Position numbers and translations under genes: made by a program. A DNA stretch of 53,191 bases, from positions 54,798 to 107,988 of the forward strand of contig DHMS01000033.1 in assembly GCA_002405915.1 (NCBI GenBank). The letters are read 5' to 3'. Of this stretch, positions 34,281 through 44,944 are shown one piece after another (within the stretch, counting starts at the first letter, position 1; each line of letters begins with the position of its first letter). The DNA is from Christensenella sp. UBA4636. GTDB taxonomy: Bacteria; Bacillota; Clostridia; Christensenellales; Borkfalkiaceae. The notes below the pieces were generated by a model. That model ran no database searches. It worked only from the letters and a program-made list of their open reading frames with translations, and was not told the origin of the DNA.

Positions 34281-37200
34281 TTACGCGACGTCGGCTTCTT
34301 TAAAAACTTTTCCGTCGATTATAATCTTAGCGTCGCAGTTATCGTACCAAGTTCTTGTCGTCGAAATATACGAACCTTTGCAAGCCTCGTTATAGTCTCC
34401 TAAAAGTTCAAGCGTCTTATCTGAACCGATACCGGCAAACGCGTACGGTCCTATCGCAATACCAGAGGGAATCACGAGACCGGTCTTATCCGCGGGAGTC
34501 GAAGTAAACTTAATCGATTGAAGCGATGTACAACCCTCGAACATGCTACCGCCTATCGTCGGCATATAGCACTTGAATTCGACAGTCTTCAAGGACTTGC
34601 ATCCCTTAAACGTGGAAGTCGAAAAGCTGTTAAGCAAGATATTAGTCTTATGCGCACCATTGTACATAAATGTATACCAATCGCCTACAGTCGAAGGAAT
34701 AACTATGCTTTCAAGCGAAGCGCAGTCGACAAAAGCCGAGGCGTCAATTCTGTAAAGTCCTTCGTTAAGATTGATACTCTTGAGCCCGGATCCGCTAAAC
34801 GCGTAAACGCTAATTATCTTTGCATTAGCGGGAAGCGTTATGCTTTCAAGCGAAGTAGTACCGGCAAACATGTAGTCTGCAATAACTTCAAGCGAGCCAA
34901 GGTCAACTTTAGAAAGTGCCGTGCAACCGTCAAACATGTGTCCGTTCTTATATACGGTGTAGTTACTGCTATTAAGAGCTTCGCCCAAAGAAGTTACGTT
35001 CTCACCGAATTTAACTTCGGTAAGCGCCGTACAATTCAAGAACGCAGCAGAACCGCTTACAAGACCGCCGGCATTGATAACAGCCTTTTTAAGTTTTGCG
35101 TTTTCGGCAAACGTTTGAGTGCCAAGTTCGATAACGCTTTCGGGGATCACAACTCCGGTTATACCGGTGTTGTTGAACGCCATATTACCGAGCGTAACAA
35201 GCGTATTCGGCAATACAACAGAACCGTCTTCCGCAGCGGTCTGACCTCTAAAGAGAACCGTAGAGAGCGATGTGGAGTTAACGAACGTAGAAGGAGCAAT
35301 GCTTACGATATCGCCTTTAAACGTTACGGAAACAAGCGACTCGCAGTTCGCAAATACGAAACCGCCAACGCGGGAAGCAAGAGTGTTTCCGATAACGGTA
35401 ACACCTTCGGGAACGACGATAGATTCAATGCCGCTACCGTTAAAGGTGTAATCGCCGATGTTACGTAAACTTTCGGGAAGGATTATGTTCTTCAAAGAGG
35501 TCGTATTTTGGAAAGCCTCATTACCGAGCGATACCACGCCTTCCGGTAATGTTACGGAAGCAAGCGCAGAGCAACCACTGAACGCACCGTCACCGAGAAC
35601 CAACGCGGACGAAGGAATTACAACAGACTTAAGTCCCGTGTCGGCAAAAGCATAATCGCCGATAACGTTAAGCGTTTTGGGAAGCGTTACCGTTTCAAGT
35701 GCGGAGCAACCCATAAACGCCTCATCGCCTATCGAAACGAGGATTGAACCTTCTTCAAAGGCAACCTCGGTGAGGTTGACGCAGTTTGCAAACGTTCCGG
35801 AAACAATAGTCTGAACGTTTTTACCTACGACAAGTTTTCTTATGCCTTTTGCACCTTCAAACGCGCCGTCTGCATACGATTCGGGGAGAACGAGAGTACC
35901 CTCGTTTTCTTTACCTTCGTTAGGAACTTTTGCACTCGGATAGTAAATAAGCATATCGCCGATATAGAGCGCGCCGTCCTTGACGGAGTAAACTTTAGAA
36001 GCTTTAGCGAGCTTAAATTCCTTAATGTCTGAACCGGTAAAGATGTTAGAACCTCTGCTTGTCAAATCGTCGGAAATAGTGACTTCGGTCAAACCGGAAC
36101 CGTAAAACGCTTTATCGCCTATCTTAGCGGCGACCGAAAGGTCTGCTTTTTTTAAAGCCGTACAACCGTTAAAAGCATTCGCGTTAATAGTCACCACATT
36201 AGACAAGTCTATACTCCTAAGGCTCGTGCAGTTTTCAAACATCTGCTTAGGAACGGAAGTCCCCGTAAAGTTCTTAACTTCGACAAGTTCTTTACAACCG
36301 GAGAACTGCAAACCGCTTGAATTTAATGACGTACAACTTGCAAGGTCGACAGAATAGAGTGCGGTATTCATAAACGCATTGTAGTCGATAGTCTTGACTT
36401 TTGCAAGGTTGATATACTTCAATGAAGTGCAATCCTGGAACGCATAAGCACCTACTTTATTAGTCGTTTCCGGCAATATGACAACAGACAATACCTTATT
36501 ATCACGGAAAACCTGAGGATTAATCGTCGTCAATTTTGTATTACTCAAATCGGCAATTACAATCTTTGTCGCAGAGAGAGAATATAATTCAAGCGAGGTA
36601 AGCGTGGTCGGGAATACAAAATCGGTAAGCGAGGTACAATTCTGGAAAGTATATTTGTCGAGTTTAGAAAGAGACGAAGCACCAAGATCGACGCTTTCGA
36701 GAGCAACACAAGCATCAAAAGCATACGTACCGAGAGTTTTTAGTTTGGGTAAAGCAATAGAACTTATTCCCGATTCTCTAAACGCATAGTTTCCGATAGT
36801 CGTAACGGAAGACAAATCGATTGTTTTCAAGTTTTCACAATACTGGAACACATATTTGCCGACGGACGTTACTTTTTCCGTGTTTTTGATGTTTTCGACG
36901 CCGGAATGAGAGAACAAGTAATTACTCAAAGTAGTAACACCTGCCGGCAAAGAGAACTCTTTAAGCGAAGTCGTATATTCAAACGCATCGGCGCCGATAG
37001 TAGTTACGTTTTTCATGCCCGTTACCGAAGTAAGGTTAGCGCACTTATAGAATACGTAATTTCCGAGAGAAGTTACACTATCGGGGACAAAGAAGCTTGT
37101 CATCAAAGACTCTCTGAAAGCACTTGCTCCGATTGTCTTTACTTTTATTTCAGTATCCGCGGTTACACCTTCAAGCTTTTTGAAGTTGTAAGCATAAGCG

Positions 37201-40200
37201 AACGCATAATCTGCAATAGCCGTTACTTTTTCGCTAATCTTAACAGTTTCAACGTTCGAATAGCTAAACATGTACTTAGGAATTGTTGTGAAAGTAGACG
37301 GTAAAGTTACCGTTTTAAGGTTCGAGCAGAACTGGAAGATATAGTTACCGATGCCGGATTCCGTAAGTTCGGGATAATCGGCAAACTCGATTTCTTCAAG
37401 CCCCACACAACTCTTAAACGCACTCGTTCCGATTTTGTTAACGGAAGCGGGAACGATTATCTTTTTAATCCTATACTGACCTTCGAAAGCCTTAGAGGAA
37501 ATTTCGGTAACACCTTCGGGAATTTCAAAAGTATCACTATTCCAAACACCTACGAAAGTTTTAAGAACGGTTTTGCTTACATTGTAAATAACTTTGCCGC
37601 TTTCACTATCGGAATCAACAAGGTAGTTCTTGTTTTCATCCGCAACGATAATATTCTTTATAGAGTAATTGCCGTAAAGCGAATCACCGAGATTGGTAAC
37701 CGTTTTTGAAAGCGTAATGGTTTCAAGGTCCTTGCAGTTTTCGAAGATCCCTTCGTTTAAGCTTATAGGAACTATAGTAGTCGGGAACGTGAACGAAGTA
37801 AGACCGGAGTTTGCAAAAACCCTCTTTTCCATCGTTCTAAGCTGACTTATTCCGCCTTCCGTTGCAAAGTTAACCGTAGTAAGGTCTTTACAATTCATGA
37901 ATGCAAAGAAGTCAAGCTTCGTGACGGAAGCAGGAATGGTAATACTTTCGATACCGCTGCCGTAGAACGCTTGCTGTTCAATTCTTTCGATTGTATCGGG
38001 AAGCTCTACCGACTTAAGCGAAACGCAATCCAAGAACATACTCATGTTGATACGTTCAAGCTTGCTATCATTGGCAAAAGTCACGTTTTCAAGAGCATAG
38101 CAACCGGCAAACGTTCTCGCCTCGTAGGTTATATAATAACCGGTTGAAGAATAACTAGCGGAGTATTGTTTGCCGATATGGGTAAGTGAAGCCGGAAGAG
38201 AAGCGTCAACAAGGTTGGTGCAGTCTTCAAACACGGAGACGCCCATCGTTTCAACGCCTTCGGGAACAACTATACTCGTGATAGCCGTATTCGCCAAGAA
38301 GTTGTCGGGAATCGACTTAAGCGACGATATCTTATCGAAGTCATTCAGTGTTTTAAGTTTACGGCACTTTTTGAACACATTGCTACCGAATGCAACAACG
38401 TCTTTACCAAAGGTAACCGATTCAAGGTTAGCACAGTCGATGAATGCATAGGAGCCGAGAGATAAAGCTCTGTCGGTCGGGAACACTACATTTGTAAGCG
38501 CGGCGTCTTTAGCGAATACGCCGTATGCATCGGAGTCATAACCGTAATCGCTTACGGAATCAGCTATTACAAGGGTCTCTTCGTTACCGTTGTCAAACGT
38601 GAGAGAACTTAACGCAGCGCAACTATTAAACGCGCCTCTTTCGATAAGCGTTACACTGGCAGGAATGTTAACAGATACAAGTGCAGAGCACTTATTGAAC
38701 GCGTTCGCACCGATAGTAGTCACACCTTCAACAAGTTCCAAGGTTTTGAGCGAAGTGCAGCCGGAGAAAGCATTTTCACCGATAGTGAGAGAGCCTTCAA
38801 GCGCGCCCGCAAACTTAACAGCGGTTACGCGACGATGGTCTGCAAATACGTCGGCTTTGATTTCCGTTGCCGTAGCAGGAATTGTTATTTCGCCGGAAAC
38901 GTTAACGGGAGCGTAGAAAAGAATCTGAGCGTCTCCGTCTTTCTTCGTATAAAGAACACCGCCGATAGAAGTGAATTTTTCGTTAGCGGAGTCAACCGTT
39001 ACGGAAGAAAGCATTTTGCAACCGCTAAACACGTCATAAGAAGCAAGATATTCTTCATCGCCGTTCGAAGCATACGTACCCATACGTTCGAGAGTGGACG
39101 GAAGCGAAACCGTGCTAAGCATAGAGCAGTCTTCAAAAGCTCTTTCGCCTAAAGACGTAACGCCTTCGGGGATAGTTACGGAAGAAAGTCTTGAGCAACC
39201 GCTAAACGCGTAAGCACCGATAGTCTTTATCTTGGAAGAAAGGTTGAGCGAAACGAGGTTGGAGCAGTCGCCGAAAGCATACTGTTCGATAGAAACGTCT
39301 TTTTCGCCGCCTTCATCAAACGTAACGGTAGTAAGACCGGTACAATCATTAAACGTATAAGCACCGACATAAGTAACGTTTTTGCTTATCGTGATGCTAT
39401 AAATTTGAGTTTTGCCGTAGAACACCTTAGAACCGAGATATTCAACGGTCGAAGGAATAGTGTAGGAGCCTACTTTGTTCGCCGGATAGAGAAGAAGCTT
39501 CGTTCCGTCCGCACTAAATACAACATTGTCGTCGACTTTGTAATTTTTATTATCGCCGTCAACCGTGATTATCGAAACATTAGTACCGAATATACCGTTT
39601 AATTCGAGAGTCGGAACAAGTTTACCGATAGTAAGACTAGTAACATATGACGGGAACGCATCAAGTTCGAAATTCACATCGGTTTCACAATTAATCGTAA
39701 CCTGTTTTAGTGACCAACAACCTTTAAATGCACCACTTTCAATTTTCTTTACGGAAGGAGCCAAAACCAAGGAATCCAAGTCAACGTAAGCAAAGGCTCC
39801 GGTACAAATAGTGATATTGTCATCTTTCGAACCTTCGAATTCGAGCGAGGCAATGGAGGTACTATCGAAAGCAGACACGCCTATCGTTTTAGTTCTTGCC
39901 GGGACAATAAGAGCCTCAATTCCGGTCGATTCGAAAGCACTGTCGCCTATCGTAAGCGGGTCTTCCTCACCCTCGTCCTTCGCAAAAACAATTTCCGCAA
40001 GCTCAGTAGCTTCATAGAAAGCCTTATTTCCTATCGAAGTGACGCTCGCGTCAAACGTAACCTTGGTTATCGTGGTATTCTTCATGAACGCGCCTTCCCC
40101 GATAGAAGTTATCTGCGAAGGAATCTTAACTTCGGAAAGAGGAAGAGCAATAGGAGCAAAGATTATTTCGTTACCGGCTTGATTTGTAAGAACATTAGCC

Positions 40201-43200
40201 TTTTTAACCTTGCTTTCGTCTATTTTTCCGTCTTCGCCCTTAGCGGCGGAGTCGTCAACAAGTTCGAGCGTGTTGTAATACTTGCTACCTTCGGCAACAT
40301 AGATATTCGCAAGTTTTTTGCTGGAAGCAAACAAAGTCGGGATATCGATACCTTGCGCAAGACGAGCGGGGAAGTGAACTTCCGTGATACCGGAGCAAGA
40401 AGTGAATGCCGTGGAATCGATATAAAGTTCTTGTATTTCGGATTCCGCCGTACCTTCGGGGGCATCTTCAAATATTATGTTTTTAAGCCCTGAGCAGTTA
40501 GCAAAAGCCTTTGCTTCTATTCTCGTCACGGTATACGGAATAGTTACGCTAGTAAGTTTGCTTCTGCCTTTGAAAAGGTTAAGCGGTATCGTTTTGATAC
40601 CTACGGGGATTTTGTAACCGTCTATTTTAGCAGTCGGAACATATACAAGCGCGTCATAGGTCATATCATCGCCGGTACCCGTTTTCGTTACGAGAGAGCC
40701 GTCGATAACCGTATACTTGCTTGCTTCTATATAAGCGGCAAGAGTAGGATCTTCCGGTGTGTACATTTTGATTTCTTTAAGAGAAGTACATTTACCGAAA
40801 GCAGCACCTACTTCGTTTCCGTCATCATCAACAACGCCTATTTCTATAGTCTGAATGCTCGACGGGATTTCAATCGTGGCGAGGTTTCTTTTGTAGTAGA
40901 ACGCATTAGCTTCGATAATGGTTACCGGGTTACCTTTATAGGTTGCAGGAATTTTAATGGCAGTATCGTTACCGAACTGAGGTCCCGCCGAAACAGAGTA
41001 CGCAATCTTATCTTTGATTACGGAGTTACCTACTTCTCTAAACGTAAGCTTTTCAGCCCAACCGGCAATGAGGACTACGTTATCCTTAGCATTAGCCCAT
41101 ACGGAACGAGATTTACCTTCCTTGTCGGTGTACTGAACGCCGCTCATATAAGCTTCGGAATACCAACCGCTAAAGTATGTGGTTTCAACAACGTCGGTAC
41201 CGTCGGAATTCTTTCTGTTCGGAACGGGAAGTTCAAAAGCTTCGCCGTATTTAACTTTCACACCTTTCGTTGCAACGTCTGCATCAAGCGAGCCATAGCC
41301 GGAAAGGTCGAACAAAACGGTGTATTCCTTCGGAGTCCAACGAGCGTAAAGCGTTCCGTTTTTACCGAAGTCGTAAGCGTCGCCGGTAACGTATTTTTTA
41401 GCATTACCGGTAGCTGCGTTGTACCAACCTTCGAAGGTATAGCCGTACCTCTGGCTCGTTTCAGTTATAGTCATTACGTCGGTATCGGCGTAGTAATAAG
41501 TTGCTTTCACGTCTTCGCCGCCGGTAACGTCGTAAACAAGTTTATAAACGTTAACTTCAAGCGTGGCGGAGTCAAGTTTAGTCGTGCCGTCCGCTTTGTA
41601 AGCCGTAACGACAACGGTGTGTTTACCGTCTTTATCGAAAGCCGTCGTAACGGTTCTTGCTCCGTCGGTAATCTTAACTTCTGCGGCGGTATCGATTTTC
41701 ACGCCGTACGAAGCCGCGCCGAGAACAACATCCCAAGTGACGATTTTATTCTTGTAAACGGGTGCGGTTACAAACTTGCCGTAAGTAGCTTTAATCGGAG
41801 TACTGAAACCGGAGTTTTTAGCCGTATCGCTTGCGACCGCTTTTACGGAAACTTCATATTCGGTTTTGCCTTCTACGATATCGACTTCGGTAACGGTGTA
41901 AGAAGTACCGTTTGCTACGGGGATTTCTTTATCGCCAATCTTAACGATATAGCTTGCAGCGCCCGTAACGGCAGACCAAGATATGGTGTTAACGGAAATC
42001 TTTACGTCGGACGGAGCGGCAAGAGTAGCCTTGTCGAATTCGTAAGAAGTTTCGTCCGCACTGTTATATTTACGGGACAACGGTTTAACCTTAACGGTTG
42101 CTTTGCCGGTCAAATCGCCTACGTAAACTTTTGCTTCTTCAACGGTAACTTTTGTCTCTTTCGTACCGACTACAATGGTTACTTCGTAAGAAGTCGCGCC
42201 CTTAACGGCAGTCCACGTTACATAGTCGCCCGCATAAGCGTATCCGCCTACTTTTTCAAGAGTACGGTCAACTTTATAGACGATAGATTCGCTCGTAACG
42301 TAACCTTCCGCTACGGCTTTAACTACAAATTCGATACCGCCTTCTTTCATCGCGCAGTTTTCGAAGTTGTATTGTGTAGAGCCGGTAATTTCAACGGCAG
42401 AGTGGTCGTGTGTAGCGTCGCCGCAAGTAATGCTCAAGATATACTTTTCGGCGTTATCGATTGCATTCCAAGAAATAATGTCAAGTTCGTTGCCCGCGTC
42501 ATCGGTTAAGACTTCAAAATGAGAAACTCTCGCAAGAGCTTTATTCTTGTAGTAAGCAGTTGCCGTTTTGTCGTCGACCGTTACGGTAATGACATAATCG
42601 CCGGCTTCAAGCGCGGTAAAATCGAAAGCTTTACTAAGCGTAGCCGCATTTTCATCAACAAGCGCTTCATCTTTCGGGCTTACAATCTTAATATGATAAT
42701 TTTTGCCTACGCCCGCCGAAGTCCACTTTATCGTGCCGCCTTCAACAGTTTCTATAACGGGTTCGGAAGAATCGGTTATAAACTTAGCATAAAGCGTTGA
42801 ATCTTCTTTGATAAGCTGTTCTTCGTACTTATATGAGAGCTTATTCGCGTCATTGTACTGGCTGACAAACCAACCTACAAACGTAGAGCCGCTCTTGGTG
42901 GGCATCGGTAAGTTGTAAACCTTGTAACCGATTGTTTCAAGGTCTTTATAGTTTTCGCCATCGCAAGAAAGCTTTACTTTGTATATTTCTTCGCCGGTAG
43001 TATACTCTCCGAATCTCGCGTAGATTTGGGTATCTTGAGTTATGGGTGTAGCGAAATTATATACTTTGGTGAAATTCGCGTCGGCGTACCAAGTTATAAA
43101 TTTGTAATTACCCTCTTTTTCAGGGTCGGCAGGCTGTTTTGCGGCTTTGCCGTTTATAACATTTTGTTCGGCAGACTTGATTTCAGTCGTGCCGTCCATA

Positions 43201-43556
43201 AACTTGACGGTATATTCGACTTTCTTCAAATAGCTATAAGTCGCGCCGTTATAAGTAAGCTTGAGAACGCCGTCGGTATACTCGCCCGAGGCTCCCGTCG
43301 TGTTGCCTTTAAACTTAACGGTAAAATTAGTCTTGTCGTAGTCATACGAACCCTCGACAACTTTATCGCCTTGTTTCAAGGTAATCTTGCCGTCCTTAAG
43401 CGTAACGGTATATTCGCCGCTTTGAGTATCGCAGTAGTACTCGCCGTTAATCTCGCTTGCGGCGGGATTAATCTTAGTACAACCCACGATGCCTATAGCC
43501 ATAGCGACAACCATTATGACGCAGAACAAGCTGATTAGGTACTTCCTTGTTTTCAT
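34281..43556 (-). CDS. Giant BspA-type LRR surface lipoprotein (3091 residues)
   Basis: The signal peptide ends in lipobox GIVGC (Cys about 27). After a short beta domain (about 35-100) come two InlB-like modules (about 105-255), about five Fn3-like domains (about 260-640) and two more InlB-like modules (about 645-850). From about 880 nearly to the end there are BspA/LRR_5 repeats, very roughly 90 units. There is no C-terminal anchor; attachment is by the lipid. I start at ATG 43556, with AGGAG upstream and the signal peptide directly after it, not at an in-frame ATG 42 bases earlier. Binding to host or bacterial surfaces is known for BspA relatives and is inferred here. It has its own promoter and terminator. 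Confidence 0.88.
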   Translation of the reverse strand: MKTRKYLISLFCVIMVVAMAIGIVGCTKINPAASEINGEYYCDTQSGEYTVTLKDGKITLKQGDKVVEGSYDYDKTNFTVKFKGNTTGASGEYTDGVLKLTYNGATYSYLKKVEYTVKFMDGTTEIKSAEQNVINGKAAKQPADPEKEGNYKFITWYADANFTKVYNFATPITQDTQIYARFGEYTTGEEIYKVKLSCDGENYKDLETIGYKVYNLPMPTKSGSTFVGWFVSQYNDANKLSYKYEEQLIKEDSTLYAKFITDSSEPVIETVEGGTIKWTSAGVGKNYHIKIVSPKDEALVDENAATLSKAFDFTALEAGDYVITVTVDDKTATAYYKNKALARVSHFEVLTDDAGNELDIISWNAIDNAEKYILSITCGDATHDHSAVEITGSTQYNFENCAMKEGGIEFVVKAVAEGYVTSESIVYKVDRTLEKVGGYAYAGDYVTWTAVKGATSYEVTIVVGTKETKVTVEEAKVYVGDLTGKATVKVKPLSRKYNSADETSYEFDKATLAAPSDVKISVNTISWSAVTGAASYIVKIGDKEIPVANGTSYTVTEVDIVEGKTEYEVSVKAVASDTAKNSGFSTPIKATYGKFVTAPVYKNKIVTWDVVLGAASYGVKIDTAAEVKITDGARTVTTAFDKDGKHTVVVTAYKADGTTKLDSATLEVNVYKLVYDVTGGEDVKATYYYADTDVMTITETSQRYGYTFEGWYNAATGNAKKYVTGDAYDFGKNGTLYARWTPKEYTVLFDLSGYGSLDADVATKGVKVKYGEAFELPVPNRKNSDGTDVVETTYFSGWYSEAYMSGVQYTDKEGKSRSVWANAKDNVVLIAGWAEKLTFREVGNSVIKDKIAYSVSAGPQFGNDTAIKIPATYKGNPVTIIEANAFYYKRNLATIEIPSSIQTIEIGVVDDDGNEVGAAFGKCTSLKEIKMYTPEDPTLAAYIEASKYTVIDGSLVTKTGTGDDMTYDALVYVPTAKIDGYKIPVGIKTIPLNLFKGRSKLTSVTIPYTVTRIEAKAFANCSGLKNIIFEDAPEGTAESEIQELYIDSTAFTSCSGITEVHFPARLAQGIDIPTLFASSKKLANIYVAEGSKYYNTLELVDDSAAKGEDGKIDESKVKKANVLTNQAGNEIIFAPIALPLSEVKIPSQITSIGEGAFMKNTTITKVTFDASVTSIGNKAFYEATELAEIVFAKDEGEEDPLTIGDSAFESTGIEALIVPARTKTIGVSAFDSTSIASLEFEGSKDDNITICTGAFAYVDLDSLVLAPSVKKIESGAFKGCWSLKQVTINCETDVNFELDAFPSYVTSLTIGKLVPTLELNGIFGTNVSIITVDGDNKNYKVDDNVVFSADGTKLLLYPANKVGSYTIPSTVEYLGSKVFYGKTQIYSITISKNVTYVGAYTFNDCTGLTTVTFDEGGEKDVSIEQYAFGDCSNLVSLNLSSKIKTIGAYAFSGCSRLSSVTIPEGVTSLGERAFEDCSMLSTVSLPSTLERMGTYASNGDEEYLASYDVFSGCKMLSSVTVDSANEKFTSIGGVLYTKKDGDAQILFYAPVNVSGEITIPATATEIKADVFADHRRVTAVKFAGALEGSLTIGENAFSGCTSLKTLELVEGVTTIGANAFNKCSALVSVNIPASVTLIERGAFNSCAALSSLTFDNGNEETLVIADSVSDYGYDSDAYGVFAKDAALTNVVFPTDRALSLGSYAFIDCANLESVTFGKDVVAFGSNVFKKCRKLKTLNDFDKISSLKSIPDNFLANTAITSIVVPEGVETMGVSVFEDCTNLVDASLPASLTHIGKQYSASYSSTGYYITYEARTFAGCYALENVTFANDSKLERINMSMFLDCVSLKSVELPDTIERIEQQAFYGSGIESITIPASVTKLDFFAFMNCKDLTTVNFATEGGISQLRTMEKRVFANSGLTSFTFPTTIVPISLNEGIFENCKDLETITLSKTVTNLGDSLYGNYSIKNIIVADENKNYLVDSDSESGKVIYNVSKTVLKTFVGVWNSDTFEIPEGVTEISSKAFEGQYRIKKIIVPASVNKIGTSAFKSCVGLEEIEFADYPELTESGIGNYIFQFCSNLKTVTLPSTFTTIPKYMFSYSNVETVKISEKVTAIADYAFAYAYNFKKLEGVTADTEIKVKTIGASAFRESLMTSFFVPDSVTSLGNYVFYKCANLTSVTGMKNVTTIGADAFEYTTSLKEFSLPAGVTTLSNYLFSHSGVENIKNTEKVTSVGKYVFQYCENLKTIDLSSVTTIGNYAFRESGISSIALPKLKTLGTYAFDACVALESVDLGASSLSKLDKYTFQNCTSLTDFVFPTTLTSLELYSLSATKIVIADLSNTKLTTINPQVFRDNKVLSVVILPETTNKVGAYAFQDCTSLKYINLAKVKTIDYNAFMNTALYSVDLASCTSLNSSGLQFSGCKELVEVKNFTGTSVPKQMFENCTSLRSIDLSNVVTINANAFNGCTALKKADLSVAAKIGDKAFYGSGLTEVTISDDLTSRGSNIFTGSDIKEFKLAKASKVYSVKDGALYIGDMLIYYPSAKVPNEGKENEGTLVLPESYADGAFEGAKGIRKLVVGKNVQTIVSGTFANCVNLTEVAFEEGSILVSIGDEAFMGCSALETVTLPKTLNVIGDYAFADTGLKSVVIPSSALVLGDGAFSGCSALASVTLPEGVVSLGNEAFQNTTSLKNIILPESLRNIGDYTFNGSGIESIVVPEGVTVIGNTLASRVGGFVFANCESLVSVTFKGDIVSIAPSTFVNSTSLSTVLFRGQTAAEDGSVVLPNTLVTLGNMAFNNTGITGVVIPESVIELGTQTFAENAKLKKAVINAGGLVSGSAAFLNCTALTEVKFGENVTSLGEALNSSNYTVYKNGHMFDGCTALSKVDLGSLEVIADYMFAGTTSLESITLPANAKIISVYAFSGSGLKSINLNEGLYRIDASAFVDCASLESIVIPSTVGDWYTFMYNGAHKTNILLNSFSTSTFKGCKSLKTVEFKCYMPTIGGSMFEGCTSLQSIKFTSTPADKTGLVIPSGIAIGPYAFAGIGSDKTLELLGDYNEACKGSYISTTRTWYDNCDAKIIIDGKVFKEADVA

Positions 43557-44078
43557 TGTGGAATTCTCCTTGTAATAAGAATTTTTTTGATATAACACCC
43601 CGCTTGCGCCTTAACGCGATTTTGGCTTGGACGGGATATCCGGCTAAAATAAAAATTTTGATTTTCCCTTTTCGGACTTTTGTATGGTTTTTCGGAAATT
43701 TTCTTTTTTGCGCTTTTATTATGCTTTAGTAAACGCTTTTGCTTATTATGCGCTTTCGCGCGGTTTCGCTATGCGCTTTCACACGCGCACGCATATAAAG
43801 AAAAAATCAAAAATAACGAAAAGCCCACGCCGAAAGCTCAAATCGGCGTAAAGGAATTTTGGTTATAACGGACGATAGCACGCTTTTTCAGTGCCAAACG
43901 CCTTTTGTTATCGGGAAATTTGCAAATTTTATAAATTTTACCGATTTTACAAACGCCCGAAAGTTATTTTGCGCCGTTCAAGCGATGCGCATACGCTTTT
44001 GTTAATTTAGGTTCGCAAAACGCGAAGGGAAAATATAAAAACAGTCCTCGAGCCGCTTTTGCGCGCTCGATGTTATAT
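43557..44078 (-). other. Predicted long 5' leader of the giant LRR gene
   Basis: If the promoter at 44079-44106 is real, about 515 nt of untranslated RNA precede the giant LRR gene. It opens with a nine-pair hairpin with one bulge (44048-44070). A second hairpin, ACGCCGA (43827-43833) with TCGGCGT (43843-43849), is followed on the minus strand by a U-rich stretch and could attenuate transcription. The sequence TATGCGCTTTC is repeated at about 43758 and 43783. I see no gene in it. Confidence 0.4.
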
Positions 44079-44106
44079 ATTATATGGAAATTTATTCATT
44101 TGTCAA
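44079..44106 (-). promoter_or_regulatory. Candidate promoter of the giant LRR gene
   Basis: On the minus strand TTGACA (44101-44106) and TATAAT (44079-44084), both perfect, are separated by 16 bases. It is the best promoter on this strand between the pfl terminator and the giant gene. Confidence 0.6.
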
Positions 44107-44113
44107 AAAAAAT

Positions 44114-44254
44114 AAGCCCGTTTTCGCATAATTATTTTTTATATTTTCCATAAGTTTGACTAATATGACGCAAAAACACTTGATTTTATCGGCGATTTTA
44201 AGCAAAAATTTTTTTAAAACAAAACTTAAGAATTTTTATAGTTAAAACGGGCTT
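44114..44254. repeat. 141-bp region bounded by 11-bp inverted repeats
   Basis: AAGCCCGTTTT (44114-44124) and AAAACGGGCTT (44244-44254) are perfect complements. The interior is AT-rich and noncoding. It may be a small decayed insertion or a looped regulatory region. Its ends are unlike those of the 258-bp element near the window start. Confidence 0.4.
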
Positions 44255-44784
44255 TATAACAATCGCCTTTTCGCTAATACTTGACGAGATGCGGTAATAT
44301 AAGTTTAGCTGTACCGTAATGTAAAGACAGTGTTTTTATGCCGCGAACAACTTTAAGCGTTTTAATATCATTATATATAATATAAAAGGCTCGGTTTTGT
44401 TTTTAAGCTTCCGTGTTTATGCTTTCGCACTAAAATTTGAGCAGTTTTTTACGCGATTTCTTTTTGTTTACGCAATGTATAAATTTATATTTTATTCGTT
44501 ATATCGTGTATAAATATTAGTTTGTAAATTTTTGCGAATTTTATCGAACGCGGCTGAAAAAGGCAAAATTTCAACGAATTTATAAAAACCGTACAAAAAA
44601 TTATCTTTGACGAGCGGACACGGCGGCGAAAAATTTTAGTCGCCTTTTATATAACAAAAACGCCGAAACGAGCTACAACGCGTAAAAAACATTCAAAAAC
44701 GCGATATTTGAAAGCCGATTGACGGTGAAAGCATATTTTTTAATGAATTTTGAAAGCATTTTTTAAAGTATTGCAAACACAATT
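44255..44784. other. AT-rich spacer without a recognisable gene
   Basis: About 530 bases with low GC content and no ORF I can support on either strand. One short hairpin, GGCGA (44625-44629) with TCGCC (44640-44644), is followed by TTTT on the plus strand and is terminator-like, but I found no convincing promoter in front of it. Confidence 0.5.
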
Positions 44785-44822
44785 GTCCGCGGTTGACGAA
44801 CGCCTTTAAGCGTACCGCGGAC
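44785..44822. repeat. Strong 9-bp inverted repeat with inner stem
   Basis: GTCCGCGGT (44785-44793) and ACCGCGGAC (44814-44822) are perfectly complementary, and ACGC/GCGT form a short inner stem. No U-run follows on either strand. It lies about 80 bases beyond the pfl terminator in otherwise AT-rich DNA. Confidence 0.45.
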
Positions 44823-44900
44823 GAAAGAAAGGTTGCGACCTAAAACGAAATACAAAATTTTTCGTTTAATTATCGGCGTTTTTTTATTCACATAAAACAA

Positions 44901-44928
44901 TTCGCCTCGTTTAAACAAACAAGACGAA
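44901..44928 (-). terminator. Intrinsic terminator of the pfl operon
   Basis: On the minus strand TTCGTCTTGTTT pairs over 12 positions (two G-U) with AAACGAGGCGAA around a GTTT loop, followed by TTGTTTTAT. It begins 17 bases after the pflA stop codon. Confidence 0.75.
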
Positions 44929-44944
44929 TGAAAATCAATGATTT

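Noticed and set aside
9742..43556. CRISPR-like regular repeats
   Set aside because: The regular spacing comes from degenerate protein-coding LRR units, without constant repeats and unique spacers.
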